Below are positions 23,252-35,517 of a stretch of DNA of 64,000 bases, piece by piece. The stretch's first letter is position 1. Every line of letters begins with the position of its first letter. The position numbers were made by a program, and so were the translations under genes. The stretch is from Camellia lanceoleosa. Taxonomy: Eukaryota > Streptophyta > Magnoliopsida > Ericales > Theaceae. The notes below the pieces were generated by a model. That model ran no database searches. It saw only the letters and a list, made by a program, of their open reading frames with translations, and was not told the DNA's origin. Where the stretch lies: the NCBI GenBank assembly GCA_025200525.1, contig CM045761.1:63644009-63708008 (forward strand), read 5' to 3'.

Positions 23252-24977
23252 AAATTAAAATATTTAATTTAAAAAAAAATAAATTTTAAATTTGATTTTA
23301 TACATATCAAATAATTTATTTTTAATTCAATACTTCAATTTTTGTACAACTTTTCAACTTAAAAAATTCAATATTCAGCTTTTAATACTTAATTTTCAAT
23401 TTTCAATTTTATCAAGCAACACCTAACAAATACACTTTCTAACTTTAAAAAATTGACATAATTTTAATTTTTTTAAGTCATAATTAAAAATATATATATT
23501 ATAACTAAAAAGAGCATAACTAAAATAATATTATAAGTGAAGAAAAAAAATAACATAATTAGAATGTATATAGTACACATTTTTAAAAAAAATGTCAATG
23601 TGCCATTTTACATATCAAAAATAAATACTAGACTATACCAAAATTCTTTAGAATAACAGTAAGTCCAAATATCGATTCGTAGAAACAAATGTGAAATTAA
23701 ACTAATTTAATTATTAAATTCATAAATTAATTTTGATAACAAGATGGATGATTCATAGAGTTACAATAATTATAAAAAAAACTAATAATTTAAATTGAAG
23801 TTGGAAATACTAATTTTAGGAAAATCCTAAGATAATGAATTCACCACTAAATACATAAATAAGGTTTCAAGTTGGAAATCAATTGTGTTATGGTTTGAAC
23901 CAAATAATACTTCACAATTACAAGTTTGAAACATTGATTCAGAGAATTATCACGTTCAATGTACAAGCACGAACCATTTTAAATAGCACAAGTCATTCGT
24001 TTTAAGTTAGGGTAGCAACACGACTCGTCCCTCATAGTATAGCTCGTCTCATACTTTGAATATGAAATAATAGAAAATCATTGCATAAAAAGTATTCAAC
24101 AATAACAGAAAGTATAATACTTGAAAAAAAGAATGGAAAATATATTTAAAAACTTCTTAAACATCATACAACTCGTTCAAACCATTACAACAATGAAAAC
24201 CAAAGCGAAAATCCTATTTACTTGATTAGGGTTTCATCAAAACCATAGAAAGAGAAGAACTAGTCACTCATGGTGGAGTAGAAAAAGGTAAAGAAAGAGA
24301 AAGCCACCATGGGAGATATTCTTGAAACTTAAGAACCCTTCTCTTCAAACCCTAGCCTCTCCTATCCTTTGGAAAATTCTAGAACCCTATTCCAACCTTT
24401 TTGTCTTCCTTCTATACTTCTATCTTTTCAAATCAGGCTTAAAACATCGCACACGAATTTCAAGGTATGACCGCACGTACGAGAAAAACCTTTCACATAT
24501 GTGATTTTTGCAGTCTCTGTTTGGCTCCAATGGATGGGCCACACGTAGGGAAATGATCCTTTGCACGTATAGGAAGTACTTTTCTACATAAAATGTTGTG
24601 TTTTTGCTCATTTTGTGCTTCCACCGCATCCAACCTTATTGATATTAAACAGGCATAAAATGTACAAATTGACTGAAGAGTAAGGTTAAGAGATCCTAGC
24701 TATTGACCTTAATGATATACAATTCAACCTCAATCACATCCCCTAACTTACAACTTGCTAACTACTCCACCCAATAATTAACTTATGTGCCAACTACAGT
24801 GTGATATTAAGACATGATGAGTCATTGAAGGCACAGTGAACAAGTATGAAGGAATCTATTGAGCAAAAACCACAATTTCATATTACAAAAGTTAAGTCTC
24901 TTGTACTTGTGAATGCTAGTAAAACATATCATTAGTGCCTTCGGTGTAAAATGTAATCCCCATAACTAATTAACTGT
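23252..24977. other. AT-rich DNA, no gene seen
   Basis: No supported ORF. 24180-24370 has a leader-like composition on the minus strand (ACTAGTTCTTCTCTTTC) but no coding region follows. Confidence 0.4.
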
Positions 24978-25390
24978 CCATTAAGGGTATAAATTAGGCC
25001 AGGGCCGGCTCATGTTGGGCTGCCTAGGCTCCCGCAAAAAATCGGGTCGGGCCAGGCTAGCCCACAACCCAGAAAATTAAGCTCAGGTCCAAGGGGTATT
25101 CGGGCCTAAGCCTAGGCTCGGACTCGGGCTTGGGCTTGCTTAAACAATTTTTTAAATTTTTTCTACCAAAATTTTATTTTTTTCCACTAAAAATGACACT
25201 GGGCCATGGGCAAGCTAGGCCTTAGGCCAGGCTTTGAGTGGGCCTTAAACGGGTCGATAGACCAAGTTAGGTAGGTCTAGCTTCAAAATGACGGCCCAAG
25301 CCCAAGGTCAAGGGCTAGGCTTGGGCTCGGGCCCGGGCCCACCCAGGGCTTCGGGCTATCCACGGGTCACAGGCCATTTTTACACCCCTA
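24978..25390. mobile_element. GC-rich foldback element
   Basis: Ends are inverted: TAAGGGTATAAATTAGGCC at the left and the complement of GGCCATTTTTACACCCCTA at the right. Unlike its AT-rich surroundings it is full of GGGCC, GGCTTGGGC and AGGCT motifs. No ORF of its own. A widespread plant MITE type; superfamily not determined. Confidence 0.6.
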
Positions 25391-25854
25391 CTATCCACTA
25401 TAATAGCCCAGTATAACTCACAATAACACCCAACACATACATAATGAAAAGCTAAACTTTTTGCAATAAGGATTCTCAATTTTTTTGTTTTTTTTTTAAA
25501 AGGTTGTGCAATGCCCTGATCCATTAAGCCTTGTAATCAACCCATGTAACAACCATTAGGCCAATGGTGGAGACACTCCTACAGACGTAATAACTCTAGC
25601 TAATTAATTAAGGCCGAATGGTATAACTCAAGCTAATTAATTATATTCTTAATTAGCTATAAGGATTAATAACTCGAGTTAATTAATTAATTAGAGTGTA
25701 TATAGTACATCTTTTTAAGGGGTGTGTATTAGAATTTTCTTATATTGTTTGCTCTTTCTTATTTATTATTATATTCTTTTCATTTAATTTAAATATTTTG
25801 TTAATAACGTAAATTTTGTTTTTAGTTATAATTCTCAATCTCTAATTGGTAATT

Positions 25855-26105
25855 TACGGATAGCAGTGATTGTTGTGTGGTCTGTAGGACTCATTTTAGG
25901 TTCTATTTTGATAATATAAATTGTTCAAATTTTAGAAAACATCGAGAACAATATACGTGTAAAAAATCAAGTTAATCAGATATCAATAATTTTTTCATCA
26001 AATCACATCTTTATATAAACAAAACAAATATGTATGTATCAAACTAAATGCAGATGTAATTTGATGAATGGTTATTGATATCCAACCAACTTAATTTTTA
26101 AAAAA
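25855..26105. mobile_element. Foldback family M5, degenerate copy
   Basis: Contains AAAAAATCAAGTTAATCAG, then ATATCAATAA, and later the inverse TTATTGATATCC and AACTTAATTTTT. These correspond to the arms of the well-preserved element at 55912-56311. The left arm extends further (TCGAGAACAATATACGTG) than the right, which is truncated. Confidence 0.6.
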
Positions 26106-26524
26106 TTTATCCATAAATCCCATATGGAGGAATGTTAATCTATTTAGGCTTATTTGAGAGGTAGGAAAAAAGCTAACAATTGACTTTTTTTGAAAAAAAT
26201 GTGCAAAAAAATAAAGAGGTGATGTGACTTAAATAAGCCAATAAGCTGACTTTTTTCCATGCACCCAAAAGAGGCCTTAGTCTTAAAAGTTTTCTTATGA
26301 ACCAATTAGTCCTTTTGTTTTGGAAAATTATATTTATTTGATTTGGTGCCATTTGGGTTTAAGTGAGCGTCCTTTTGTGATTCATTTTTTCAATTTTCTA
26401 ATTCGTTTTTCAGATGTGAATGGAAATATGAGATGTGAAAATTTCTTTTTGGGAGATTGGTGGCTAAAGTGTTGTCGAACATGAAAATCTACATTTCTGT
26501 TAGCATGTTTTTCTAGATTTACAT

Positions 26525-26591
26525 TAGGGTATTGCATTAGAGTGCTACATTTGGAAAAAAATTACACTAAGGAGTTTTTTTGGAATGTTAC
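26525..26591 (+). repeat. TTACATTTGG minisatellite, left part (target of copia A)
   Basis: GCTACATTTGGAAA, ACACTAAGGAGTTTTTTT and GGAATGTTACG match the units at 34362-34560. The two parts were contiguous before the copia insertion. Confidence 0.6.
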
Positions 26592-26784
26592 GTTATTACT
26601 TTTAATGTATACTTATCTATATTATACTTATCTATCTCTATCTCTATCTCTTTGTATCTCTATCCCCTTCTATACTTATCTAGGTTTCTTTTCAGCCTAT
26701 AAATATAGGCTTCTACTATTGTATTAATCATTCAATTCAATAATACAGATACACAATTTTCCCTTTCTTTCAACCATTCTAACA
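26592..26784 (+). repeat. 5' LTR of copia A
   Basis: Matches 34159-34361 from TATACTTATCTATATTA onwards. Contains TATCTC microsatellite units (number differs between the LTRs) and a TATA-like CCTATAAATATA at about 26697. The first bases have decayed from the expected TGTTA; the end ATTCTAACA keeps CA. Confidence 0.85.
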
Positions 26785-26796
26785 TGGTATCAGAGC
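26785..26796 (+). promoter_or_regulatory. Primer binding site, initiator tRNA-Met
   Basis: TGGTATCAGAGC immediately follows the 5' LTR and is the standard complement of the 3' end of plant initiator methionine tRNA used to prime minus-strand synthesis. Confidence 0.95.
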
Positions 26797-26989
26797 ATAG
26801 GTCTTGAATCTTAGCTTTTCTTTTCTCCTGATTATTGCCCCATACACAGTGACATTATAGCATCTCTCTTCTTTTTTTTTTTATCAATACACCATTATTT
26901 GTTCCACAACACTATTTCGTCACTGTTCCGTCATCATTTTTGACCAAAATTTTATATTTTTTTTTTATCATAGTGCTCGGAATTATGCC

Positions 26990-27545
26990 TTGGTTCCAAT
27001 GTTACCAGACCCGTCGCCACATACCTACGCATGCGCTCTCATATGCCGATTTTCTTGTCGGCGTGTCCAGCCTTCCACCGCCACTCTCCTATGCACAAAC
27101 ACGCGCCCTGTTACCACTCTTGCTAAAGACATTTGGGACTTTTTGAAAAAATGATTCCAGACTACCGGTTTTGCCTATCAGTATCAATTTCAGAGTCAGC
27201 TTCATCGCATGCGCCAAGAACCTGGTCTGTCTATTAATGACTTTATTTCTCAAATGTATTATGTTTGGGACCAACTTGCTCTCTCAGAACCTCCATGGCT
27301 TCACCTTGAAGATGCTACTTTATTCACTACATATTGTAATCAACAACGATTGGTTCAATTTCTCATGGCTCTCACTACCTATTTTAAGCCCGTTCGTGCA
27401 TCTCTCCTTCATCGCACTCCACTGCCCACTCTTGAGCAAGCTATTTTAGAGTTGTTATCTAAAGAAACTTGTCTTGATACTCTCCAAACTCATCATGTAG
27501 ACTCTATTCTTGCCACTCTTTAGTCGCGACCTTCTTCTACAGAGT
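26990..27545 (+). pseudogene. Copia A gag fragment
   Basis: Plus-strand gag capsid-type region. Readable blocks are RMRQEPGLSINDFISQMY, VWDQLALSEPPWL, RLVQFLMALTTYFKPVRASL and PLPTLEQAILELL, matching the Retrotrans_gag/UBN2 pattern (loop-helix with QFLMxL and vR). The upstream part is frameshifted and there is a stop at 27521-27523. The zinc knuckle expected after it is absent; instead the inversion breakpoint follows. Confidence 0.8.
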
Positions 27546-29608
27546 CATATAAGCTGGAGGTGAAACCGAAGTCATGAATGGTGGAATTGAATTTAGCAAA
27601 CCAAGCTCATAGGGCTTATTTGAGACCATAGAGAGCACATTGTAGTTTACAAACCTTATGAGTCAGATAAGCAGACCCAGGAGGCGGTTGTATGTAGACT
27701 TCCTTAAGAAGATCACCATTAAGAAAGACATTTTTGACATCCAGCTAAAAGAGATCCCAGTGATGAGCAACGGCAGCAGCAATTAAGCTACGCACAGAGG
27801 TAAGCCGAGCAACCAGAGCGAAAGTCTCCTCATAATCAATGCCATATTCCTGGATGACGCCATTTACAACAAGACAGGCTTTGTAGCACTCAATAGAGGC
27901 ATCAGAATGGGTCTTGATTTTGTATACCCATTTGCAGCCAATCGGCGTCTTTCCAGAAGGAATATCAACAACATCCCAGGTATGAGTTTTGTCTAAAGCC
28001 TATAGTTCACCAGTTAAAGCTTGCTGCCAAAGCAGATTAGTACAAGCCTCACAATAGGAGGCAAGTTCATACGTAGAAAAGGCATTAGACCCGACAATAT
28101 AATCACGAAGATGAACATGTGGTTGAGTTGCCCGATGTGGACGATCAGTGGGAAGAGTTGTGGGGGAATGTTTGATGGAAAGGTAGAAAATGAGCTAGGA
28201 GGCACAATGGGCAGTGGACCATCAAGGAAAGCAGTCTGGATGGGATCAGAGGTCAGCAAATGCGTCTCTACAAATGAGGAATCTACATCAAATGCACTAG
28301 AGAAGAGATCTATGGAAGGATTATTAAACATGATAGAAGTAGAGGGTGAGGGTGAGGGTAAGTGAAATGAGGATAAGGATGAAAACATTTTATGCTCCCA
28401 GAAAATCACATGACAGGATACATGAAGACGCTTAGAAATAGGATCTCAACAGTGATAACCTTTATGTTCGATCCTATACCCGAGAAAGCAAAGACAAGAA
28501 TGAGGTTCAAGTTTGGTGTGTTCATGAGGTTGAAGGAGGACAAAACATACAGACCTAAAAACTCGAAGATGAGTGTATAGAGGGCTAGTGCCATGCAGAC
28601 GTTCAAAGGGAGTTTGATTATGGATGACAGGAATGAGAACACAATTAATAGTATATACAATAGTAAGTGCAGCTTCCCCTCAAAAGTTTTCTGGATAGGA
28701 AAAAGAGAGAAGAAGAGCTCGAGTAGTGTCAAGAATATGCCGATGTTTCCGTTCAACACGTCCATTTTGCTAGGATGTGACAGCACAGGAACGATGAAGC
28801 TAAGTTCCATGACATTGAAGAAAAGAGAGGAAATCTGAATCCTGATACTCTATAGCATTGTCAAAGCGAAAATTTTTAATGTTCTTTGAAAATTAGTTTT
28901 GAACCATTGTTGTGAAGGTATAATAAAATTGTTTAAGTTCAGATCGACTTTTCATGAGAAACAGCCAAGTAATCCGTGAAAAATCATCAACAAAGATAAC
29001 AAAATAACGAGATTCCCCTATGGTAATAATAAGTGATGGGCCCCAGATATCAGAATGTATGAGATCAAAAGATGCATATAAAACAAAAGTACTTTTATTT
29101 AAAGATAAAGCAGGCTGTTTTGCAAGTTGACAAGGCAAACAATCAAAATGATCGAGAAGTACATGATCCAACTGACCACTAGAAACCAAAGACTTTAACC
29201 TACTAACAGAAATATGCCCTAAGCAATAATGCCAAAGATAAAAAGGAGACAAAGAAGAATCTAATGCAAGAGTAGCTAACTGTATGGAATCTGGAACATA
29301 AATATGAATGAGCTCCTAGAAACGTCCGTGCTTACGGCCGATCCCAAGAGTCTGTCCCATCTGAGGGTCCTGCACCAAACAACCATTAGCAGAAAATGTA
29401 ACAGTTAGACCAAGCTTACATATTTGACTAATGGAGATAAGGTTTAAGGTAAAAGCAGGGATATGACAAACATGTGGTAAAGACAAATGTGAGGTAGAAA
29501 TAGAGCCAACATGACTTATTGACATGAGAGAACCATCAGCAATACGAATAGAGAGAATATGAGCCGAGGGAGAAATTGAAGAAAATATAGTAGAACTGGA
29601 AGTCATAT
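27545..29608 (-). pseudogene. Inverted pol segment of copia A: protease end, integrase, RT N-terminal half
   Basis: Coding potential here is on the minus strand although gag before it and RT after it are on the plus strand. Reading down from 29606: protease C-terminal part (IADGSLMSISHVGSI, then SLPHVCHIPAFTLNLIS); GAG-pre-integrase (LWHYCLGHISVSRLKSL and CLPCQLAK); integrase core (FDLIHSDIWGPS, FVIFVDDFSRITWLF); broken integrase C-terminal part; then RT (GCKWVYKIKTHSD at about 27940, NGVIQEYG, ALYGLK, and FGFTSSLYDSV ending at 27538). Multiple stops and frameshifts. The RT breaks in the same YDSV codons where the plus-strand RT begins. Confidence 0.9.
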
Positions 29609-29819
29609 GATTCTGTACTATTTGTTCGGACCACTCCTCATGGTACCACTCTTCTACTTCTTTACGTGGATGATATAATTATTATCGATGATGGTGTGGT
29701 TAGTATTCTTAGCCTCAAACAATTTTTCAATTCTCAATTTGAGATGAAGGACCTTAGTACTCTCAATTATTTCTTTGGGATTGAAATCTGTCATGATTCC
29801 ATTGGTTATTATTTGTTAC
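29606..29819 (+). pseudogene. Copia A RT, middle part with YVDD
   Basis: Plus-strand continuation of the RT: YDSVLFVRTT, then LLLLYVDDIIII (catalytic YVDD box) and LNYFFGIEI. It ends at YYLL where the nested element starts; the reading resumes at 33338. Confidence 0.9.
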
Positions 29820-32800
29820 TGTAGACACCCCATTTTTTACCCTCCTTAAGACTTGGACGTCTTATGTTAATCACTCGATGATGAAAGTTATGCTGACGTT
29901 CGATTTCTTAGCAAGAAGAGCTTCTAAATCCCAACCTTACACCCCATTTTTGACCAAAAATATTTTAACCAAAACTATTTTAGATCTTAAAATCCTCTTT
30001 TTCAAAATATTTTTCCAAATGTTTCTACGATGTTCCGAGGCTCGTATTTCGTTCGAAATATTGCACTTTTCGATAAACCGAGTAAGGACAAAGTGGAAAT
30101 AAATGAAAGGGAGGTGAAATATTTGAAAATTATTTAAAAACATCTTATTTAGAGGTTTGGAGTTGAAGAAAATAGGAGGGGATAGAAGAAAACTAGTTGG
30201 AGAAGAAATTGGGCATTAATCCGTTAGGAAAGAAATGAGCAACCTTCACTAAAATAGAAATATCTCTTTTCACACTTATAATTGAGATATGAGGCCACCT
30301 CCATTGGAAATTAGACTTTCGGGGCTTTAATTTAGACTCAAGAATGACTAAAAACCGAGTCTGAATGAAGGAGATATGCCCATTTGAAATTGGGTCTAGA
30401 AGTAGATTTTTGTCTGGCCGGCCACTTGTGTAAAAAACCATATATTTTTGCCAGCTATCTCCACAGATGCATACACCACTCCAACTGTATGTATACAGAT
30501 ATTTTCGAGATAGACACATGTTTTTCTATATATAGATGACCTCCCCTCTTGGTTTTAAGGTTAGAAAAAATTCCAAAAGCCCCAAAACTTGAAATTCTCT
30601 CTCTATCTCTATCTTGCAACACACACACCTTACCCAAACACTTCCTAAACCAATATTGGAGCTCTCCTTGCTGAGATTATTGAGTCCAAATTTCAGTCCT
30701 TGAGAGTGAGAACTTGTGGATTTGTTAACAAAAGAGTTACCTTACTTCAAAAGGTATAATTTTGGGTATCTCTACACTACTTATTTCCTATCTTTTCTTA
30801 CTATTTTTGGGTTGTTTTTACACTTTTTTTATGAGCTGAAACTTGTGGTTTAAAGCTACCAAAGGTGGAGGGGTTAATTACCTTTCTTTGAACCTTGTTT
30901 CCTAAGCTTTTGCCCTTGTGTTTCCCGTCCTCTCATAAACTTTTTTTAAGCTTTTTACCACTGATTTTCAGAGTTTTTAGAAGCTAAAAATCATGTTTTG
31001 AGGTCCCAAAAATGGAAGGGTTAGCCACCTCTCCCTTGACTTGTTTACTAGCTTAAATTCTTCAATATTGTAGCTAACTCTTTTAGCTCTTTTGACTTCA
31101 ATTTCAGCACTGTTTTAGCTTAACTTATGACTATTTTTATGTGTTAGTTTCATTTATGTTTTGTATAGCATGCTTGTAATGTAAAGGTCCTCATAGGTTT
31201 GGTGTTTTAGGCATTAGACACCAATCTATTTGAATTGATAGCATTTATTTCAAGCTTTTCATACTTGTGTTCATCTCTAATCATCTCTACAACCTCTCTC
31301 ATTTCTTGACTTTTCCTTTGCTTTAAGAGTCGTTTCAAACCGATGGTTTGCTTACGCTTGAGATAGAGACCGTTGTGCGTAATGGTTTAATCTCTTTGGA
31401 GGTTTATTACCAACGGCATGACATCTCTCTCATACCTGAAACAACATTTGATTTGACACTTTTCTCTAATAGTGGACTTAAAGCTAATTATTGGACTCAA
31501 TTGACTAAAGAATGGAAGGTAATTAAAAGAGGCAGTGAAACTTAAACTAAAATGGAGCAAGATAATAAAATGGGTTTGGGTTCAATCAAATGTTAATTGA
31601 ACCCGTTGAGTCTTGAAGCATTTCATACTAACTAGTGATGAAAATGGTTCAAGTTTCAACGTCAACCGTTTCCCTTGATCAATATCATGATAGGGAGGAG
31701 GTTCACGAGTCTTTCATTATGCATTTATTGAAATTGTATCCCTTGGTTCATAAGTCATCACGCAATGAATTTGCGCCGATTGATGGCTTGCAAATCAAGC
31801 CTACCACTCCTTTGAGCTGTTTGATGATAAAAGGAGTAGGGTAAACAAACATCCTCTGAGGATGCTCTGTTTGTTGTCTGTTGCAGCAAGAGAAACCCAA
31901 CATTAGTAGCCGACAGGCCATTATTAGTGGGTGGCCGGCCACCATTTCTGGTCTGCCGGTCACTTTTGTCCATCAGGCAGTACCTTATTTTTTTTTTACA
32001 GAACAGAGCAGAGGCTGAGAAAAAACAGTGCAAGTTTCTAGTTACAAAACAGAACCATCTTGGCAGCAAAACAGAGGCATTCTCGGGGGAAAAATTCATA
32101 TGCATGCATAAGCCATTGCCTTTCTCCTCGGGACCTGTTAGATTTGTGTTGTTAATAATAGTATGTTGCACAATTTGTAACTAATTAGTTAGTTTAATTA
32201 GTTAGAGTGCGTTGTATTATTTAATTAGCTAGAACAGTTAGTTAAAATGGAGCGTTGTAATAATTAGTTAAAGTAGCTTAGCTAGTTCATTTATTCAGAC
32301 CCTCCTGCACGAGGGTAAATTGTAATAATGTGTATGTCTTCTAACCCCACGTCTTTTTCCATTTTATTTCCCCGCTTATGATGGATAATGTGGCACATCA
32401 TATTTTGTTTAAGCATTTTTCATGATTTGCATCCATTCGTTTTGTGTGCATAAGGCTCAGTTCATCATTCTAACAAATCATTGCTATCTATTACCTCTTT
32501 GAAAACGTGCTTAAACCATATGCTATCAAATTGATTCACATGTTATATTAGTAGCTGAGCCTATTAATTGCATCTTGCATGTGTTGTATTAGTCATATTG
32601 CATTCATTAGGGACATGCATGTTTTCTAATTATTTTGCTTATTTTGGCTCACCTCAATGTACTAGGTGAGCATTTTATTGCTTTAGCATATTGCATAGGT
32701 GTGATTGTCGCCATGATAAGCATGATTACCATGAGGCTAAGTGCTTAAATGTTATACCTATTTGAATGCCTATGGTTGAAAGCTAACTGCTTAAATTTGA

Positions 32801-33337
32801 ATAATTTGCTTAATGTACATATGAGATCACTTTTTCAAGTGGTACATATTCAAACACTTTCTAAACAAACTTGAAATCAAATGTTCTAATTTTTGCAAAT
32901 TAGTCTATACTTATGTGCAACACATAATAAAGTTAGTCTAATAATCAGAACAAAAACATATAATGTAAATAAGAATCACATCATGATTAGTAGAGGTCGA
33001 TCTTTGATCGGGGCAAGCGGGGGTGCTCAATTCATGGCCTTCCCCTCTCATACCTAAGTTCCCGAGCAGAAATAAGCTTGGTGATGACGGACACGTGGCC
33101 TTTGGCACGAGTCATAGGTTTTCTAAATTTCTCCAAAATATTTAGATGGCGACTTTGTATCTGGTAAAGCAATCCATTTTTGGCATTTTGATTCAAAATC
33201 AAATTTTCAAAATCATTGCCGGATTTGGACTCATTTTTGTTTATCTATTTTACATTGCACTTGTGGAATCAGATTCAGAACCACGAGAGTCCGAACTGTA
33301 GGGGCTAGTCGTATCTGAAAGGAGTACAAACAGTCAA
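29820..33337 (+). mobile_element. Nested LTR-like element in copia A RT (large non-autonomous gypsy-type LTR)
   Basis: Starts TGTAGACACC inside the RT and ends near ...AAACAGTCA; flanks GTTAC (29815-29819) and GTTAA (33338-33342) are a near-match 5-bp duplication. No second LTR copy and no coding domain were found; the small ORFs (31348-31545, 31635-31844) match nothing I know. Near the right end, ATGGCGACTTTG (about 33145-33156) resembles the TGGCGAC primer-site motif common after gypsy LTRs, followed by GGGGCTAGTCGTAT. Read as a solo or truncated long LTR (LARD-like). Confidence 0.55.
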
Positions 33338-34145
33338 GTTAAAGTCACAAGCCAAATATGCATCCGATCTTCTGGCATGTGCTGGTCGTACCGATTACAA
33401 GACTACCTCTACTCCCATTGATCCTCAGACTCGTCTCACTCATCTAGACGGAGATCTTCTCTCTGATGCTACTCTTTATCGCCAGCTGGTAAGTAATCTT
33501 GTCTATCTCATTGTGACTCGTTCTGACATTGCTTATGTTGTCCCTCTAGTTAGTCAATACATGTGGGCTCCCCGCACCCTGCATTACACTGTTGTACTTC
33601 ACATACTTCGCTACCTCAAAGGCACTATGTTCCATGGACTCCACTACTCTGCTTACTCTTCTCTCGAGCTTTGTACTTTTTCTGATGTTGATTGGGCTGG
33701 GGATCCTACTGATCAACGCTCCACTACGAGTTTCTGTTTCTTCTCAAGGGATTCTTTTTTTACTTGGCGCAACAAGAAACAGTCTCTCACTTCTCGTTCT
33801 AGTACTGAAGCTGAATACCGCTCTCTTACTGATACTACTCAGGAACTTTTCTAGCTTCGTTGGCTCCTTGCTGATATGGATGTTTCTTCCCTTAGTGCTA
33901 CCTCTCTCTATTGTGACAATCAGAGTGCCATTCAGATTGCTCACAATGATGTCTTCCATGATCGCACCAAACATATTGAGATTGATTATCATTTCATTCA
34001 GCAGCATGTTACACGTGGCACTGTTCATCTTCTCTCTATTTCTTTTGCTGATCAACCTGTTGATATTTTCACCAAAGCTCATCCTCCCAGTTGTTTCAGT
34101 GATCTAGTTTCCAAACTTAAGTTGGTCGATGCTTATCCACCTTGA
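33338..34145 (+). pseudogene. Copia A RT C-terminus and RNase H
   Basis: Open on the plus strand except for a TAG at 33852-33854. Blocks: SQAKYASDLLACAGRTDY, SDATLYRQLVSNLVYL, TRSDIAYVVPLVSQYM, HILRYLKGTMFHGL, then RNase H with SDVDWAGDPTDQRSTTSF, KKQSLTSRSSTEAEYRSL, LYCDNQSAIQIAHNDVFH, RTKHIEIDYHFI and ADQPVDIFTKA. These are the usual copia RNase H motifs (catalytic DVDW, STEAEY). It ends TGA just before the polypurine tract. Confidence 0.92.
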
Positions 34146-34158
34146 GTTTGAGGGGGGT

Positions 34159-34361
34159 TGTTAATATATACTTATCTATATTATACTTATTTATCTGTGT
34201 CTGTGTCTGTATCTGTATCTATATCTCTTTGTATCTCTATCTATTTTTATCCTTATCTAGGTTTCTTTTTAGCCTATAAATATAAGCTTCTCCTATTGTA
34301 TTAATCATTCAATTCAATAATATAGATACACAATTTTCCCTTTCTTTCAACCATTCAAACA
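34159..34361 (+). repeat. 3' LTR of copia A
   Basis: Begins TGTTAATATATACTTATC after the purine tract and ends ATTCAAACA. It carries a TGTGTCTGTATC microsatellite expansion not in the 5' LTR. Confidence 0.9.
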
Positions 34362-34560
34362 GTTACGTTTGAGAACAAGTACATTAAGGAGTTTTTGTGT
34401 ATTACATTGGTTGGAGTATTACGTTTGGAAAAGTACCCTAAAGAGTTGTTTAGTGTGTTACATTGGAGTGTTATATTTTTTGAGTGTTACGTTGGAGAGC
34501 CACATTTGAGAATTTGAAGTGTTACATTAGTAATTTCAACATTATGAAAAAACCCACATT
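34362..34560 (+). repeat. TTACGTTTGG minisatellite, right part
   Basis: Irregular units containing TTACGTTTGAGAA, ACATTAAGGAGTTTTTG, TTACATTGGTTGGAG, GTGTTACATTGGAG and GAGTGTTACGTTGGAG, four to five copies of about 45-60 bp. Confidence 0.65.
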
Positions 34561-34709
34561 AGTCTCTCAACACATAACACACGTGCATTTATACTTAACA
34601 TTTTATGTAATTCACACTAGAATGAAATCTTTGGTTCTATGAGAAAAAAATGGAAGACCAAACAGTTCATAAGATCACTATTTGAGATTTATTAATGTTT
34701 CACCCTTAA

Positions 34710-34845
34710 TTTTTTACAGATATATTGTTCTCGATATTTCTTAAAATTTGAACGATTTGAATCATCAAAATAAGATTTGAAATGAGTCCCACGAGTTGCA
34801 CAATAGTCGCTGCTATGCTTCATCCATAGCACAACAGTGACACTG
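34710..34845 (-). mobile_element. Foldback family M5, half copy
   Basis: TTTTACAGATATATTGTTC, TCGATATTTCTTAAAATTTG and ATGAGTCCCACGAG match, inverted, the left arm of the copy at 25855-26105 (TCGAGAACAATATACG, ACTCATTTTAGG). Only one arm is present. Confidence 0.55.
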
Positions 34846-35512
34846 CATCCGCAATATACATGTTTTGAAATTATCATTTTATTTTTGATCGACAACTTAG
34901 ATTATTGTTTGTAAGTGATTATTTTTCCAAAACTATATTATTATCTATATATTAACACAAAATATTATTTTGTTCAAAATGTTTTAAGAGCTTCAAAATA
35001 TTAATTTTAATTTATAAAAATTAATAAATACATGTTACATAAAATTACTAACCTATCCAAACCTATCTAAATTTTTAAAAAGTTAAAATTTAGATGAAAA
35101 GTTCATATGTAAACCAAATCTAATTTAAGTCATAATTTATAGATTTTGGAGTTCTACTTTAAAATTCAAGAAGAATATGAAAAAAAGAAAAGAAATTATC
35201 CTTTATCTAAATATTCTAACATAAATGACATTTTTATAAGAAAAACATTATAGAAATAATATATGCATAGCGTAGTAATATGTACCTCTTCTTACTTAAA
35301 GTTTAATTATTTAAATTTGTAATATTTAAAAACAATGTATAAAATAAAATTTTAATAGTTTATTGCTGACCACATTTAATATTGTACTTTAAATGACACT
35401 AATCACATGTATTATGTAAAACTTATCAAATGATATAATTTAGTATCATGTAAAACATCATGTCATATGAAAGTTAATATAATATATGATAATTCTAAAA
35501 TTACTCAATTCA
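34846..35512. other. AT-rich DNA, no gene seen
   Basis: Very AT-rich spacer between the M5 half copy and copia B. No ORF or repeat of note. Confidence 0.5.
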
Positions 35513-35517
35513 AAAAT

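Larger units (their letters stand above)
26592..34361 (+). mobile_element. Ty1/copia element A, rearranged and with a nested insertion
   Basis: Bounded by short LTRs (26592-26784, 34159-34361), with a primer site complementary to initiator tRNA-Met and a purine tract (GAGGGGGG, 34150-34157). Flanks read GTTAC on both sides (26587-26591; 34362-34366), a 5-bp target duplication. The coding order would be gag, protease, integrase, RT, RNase H, but the segment from about 27545 to 29608 is inverted and 29820-33337 is another element. Several stops. Non-functional as it stands. Confidence 0.9.

Noticed and set aside
23021..23289. ORFs of 76 and 88 residues
   Set aside because: Translation of the CAT/CCA microsatellite.
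33592..34107. 171-residue hydrophobic ORF
   Set aside because: Shadow frame of the copia RNase H.
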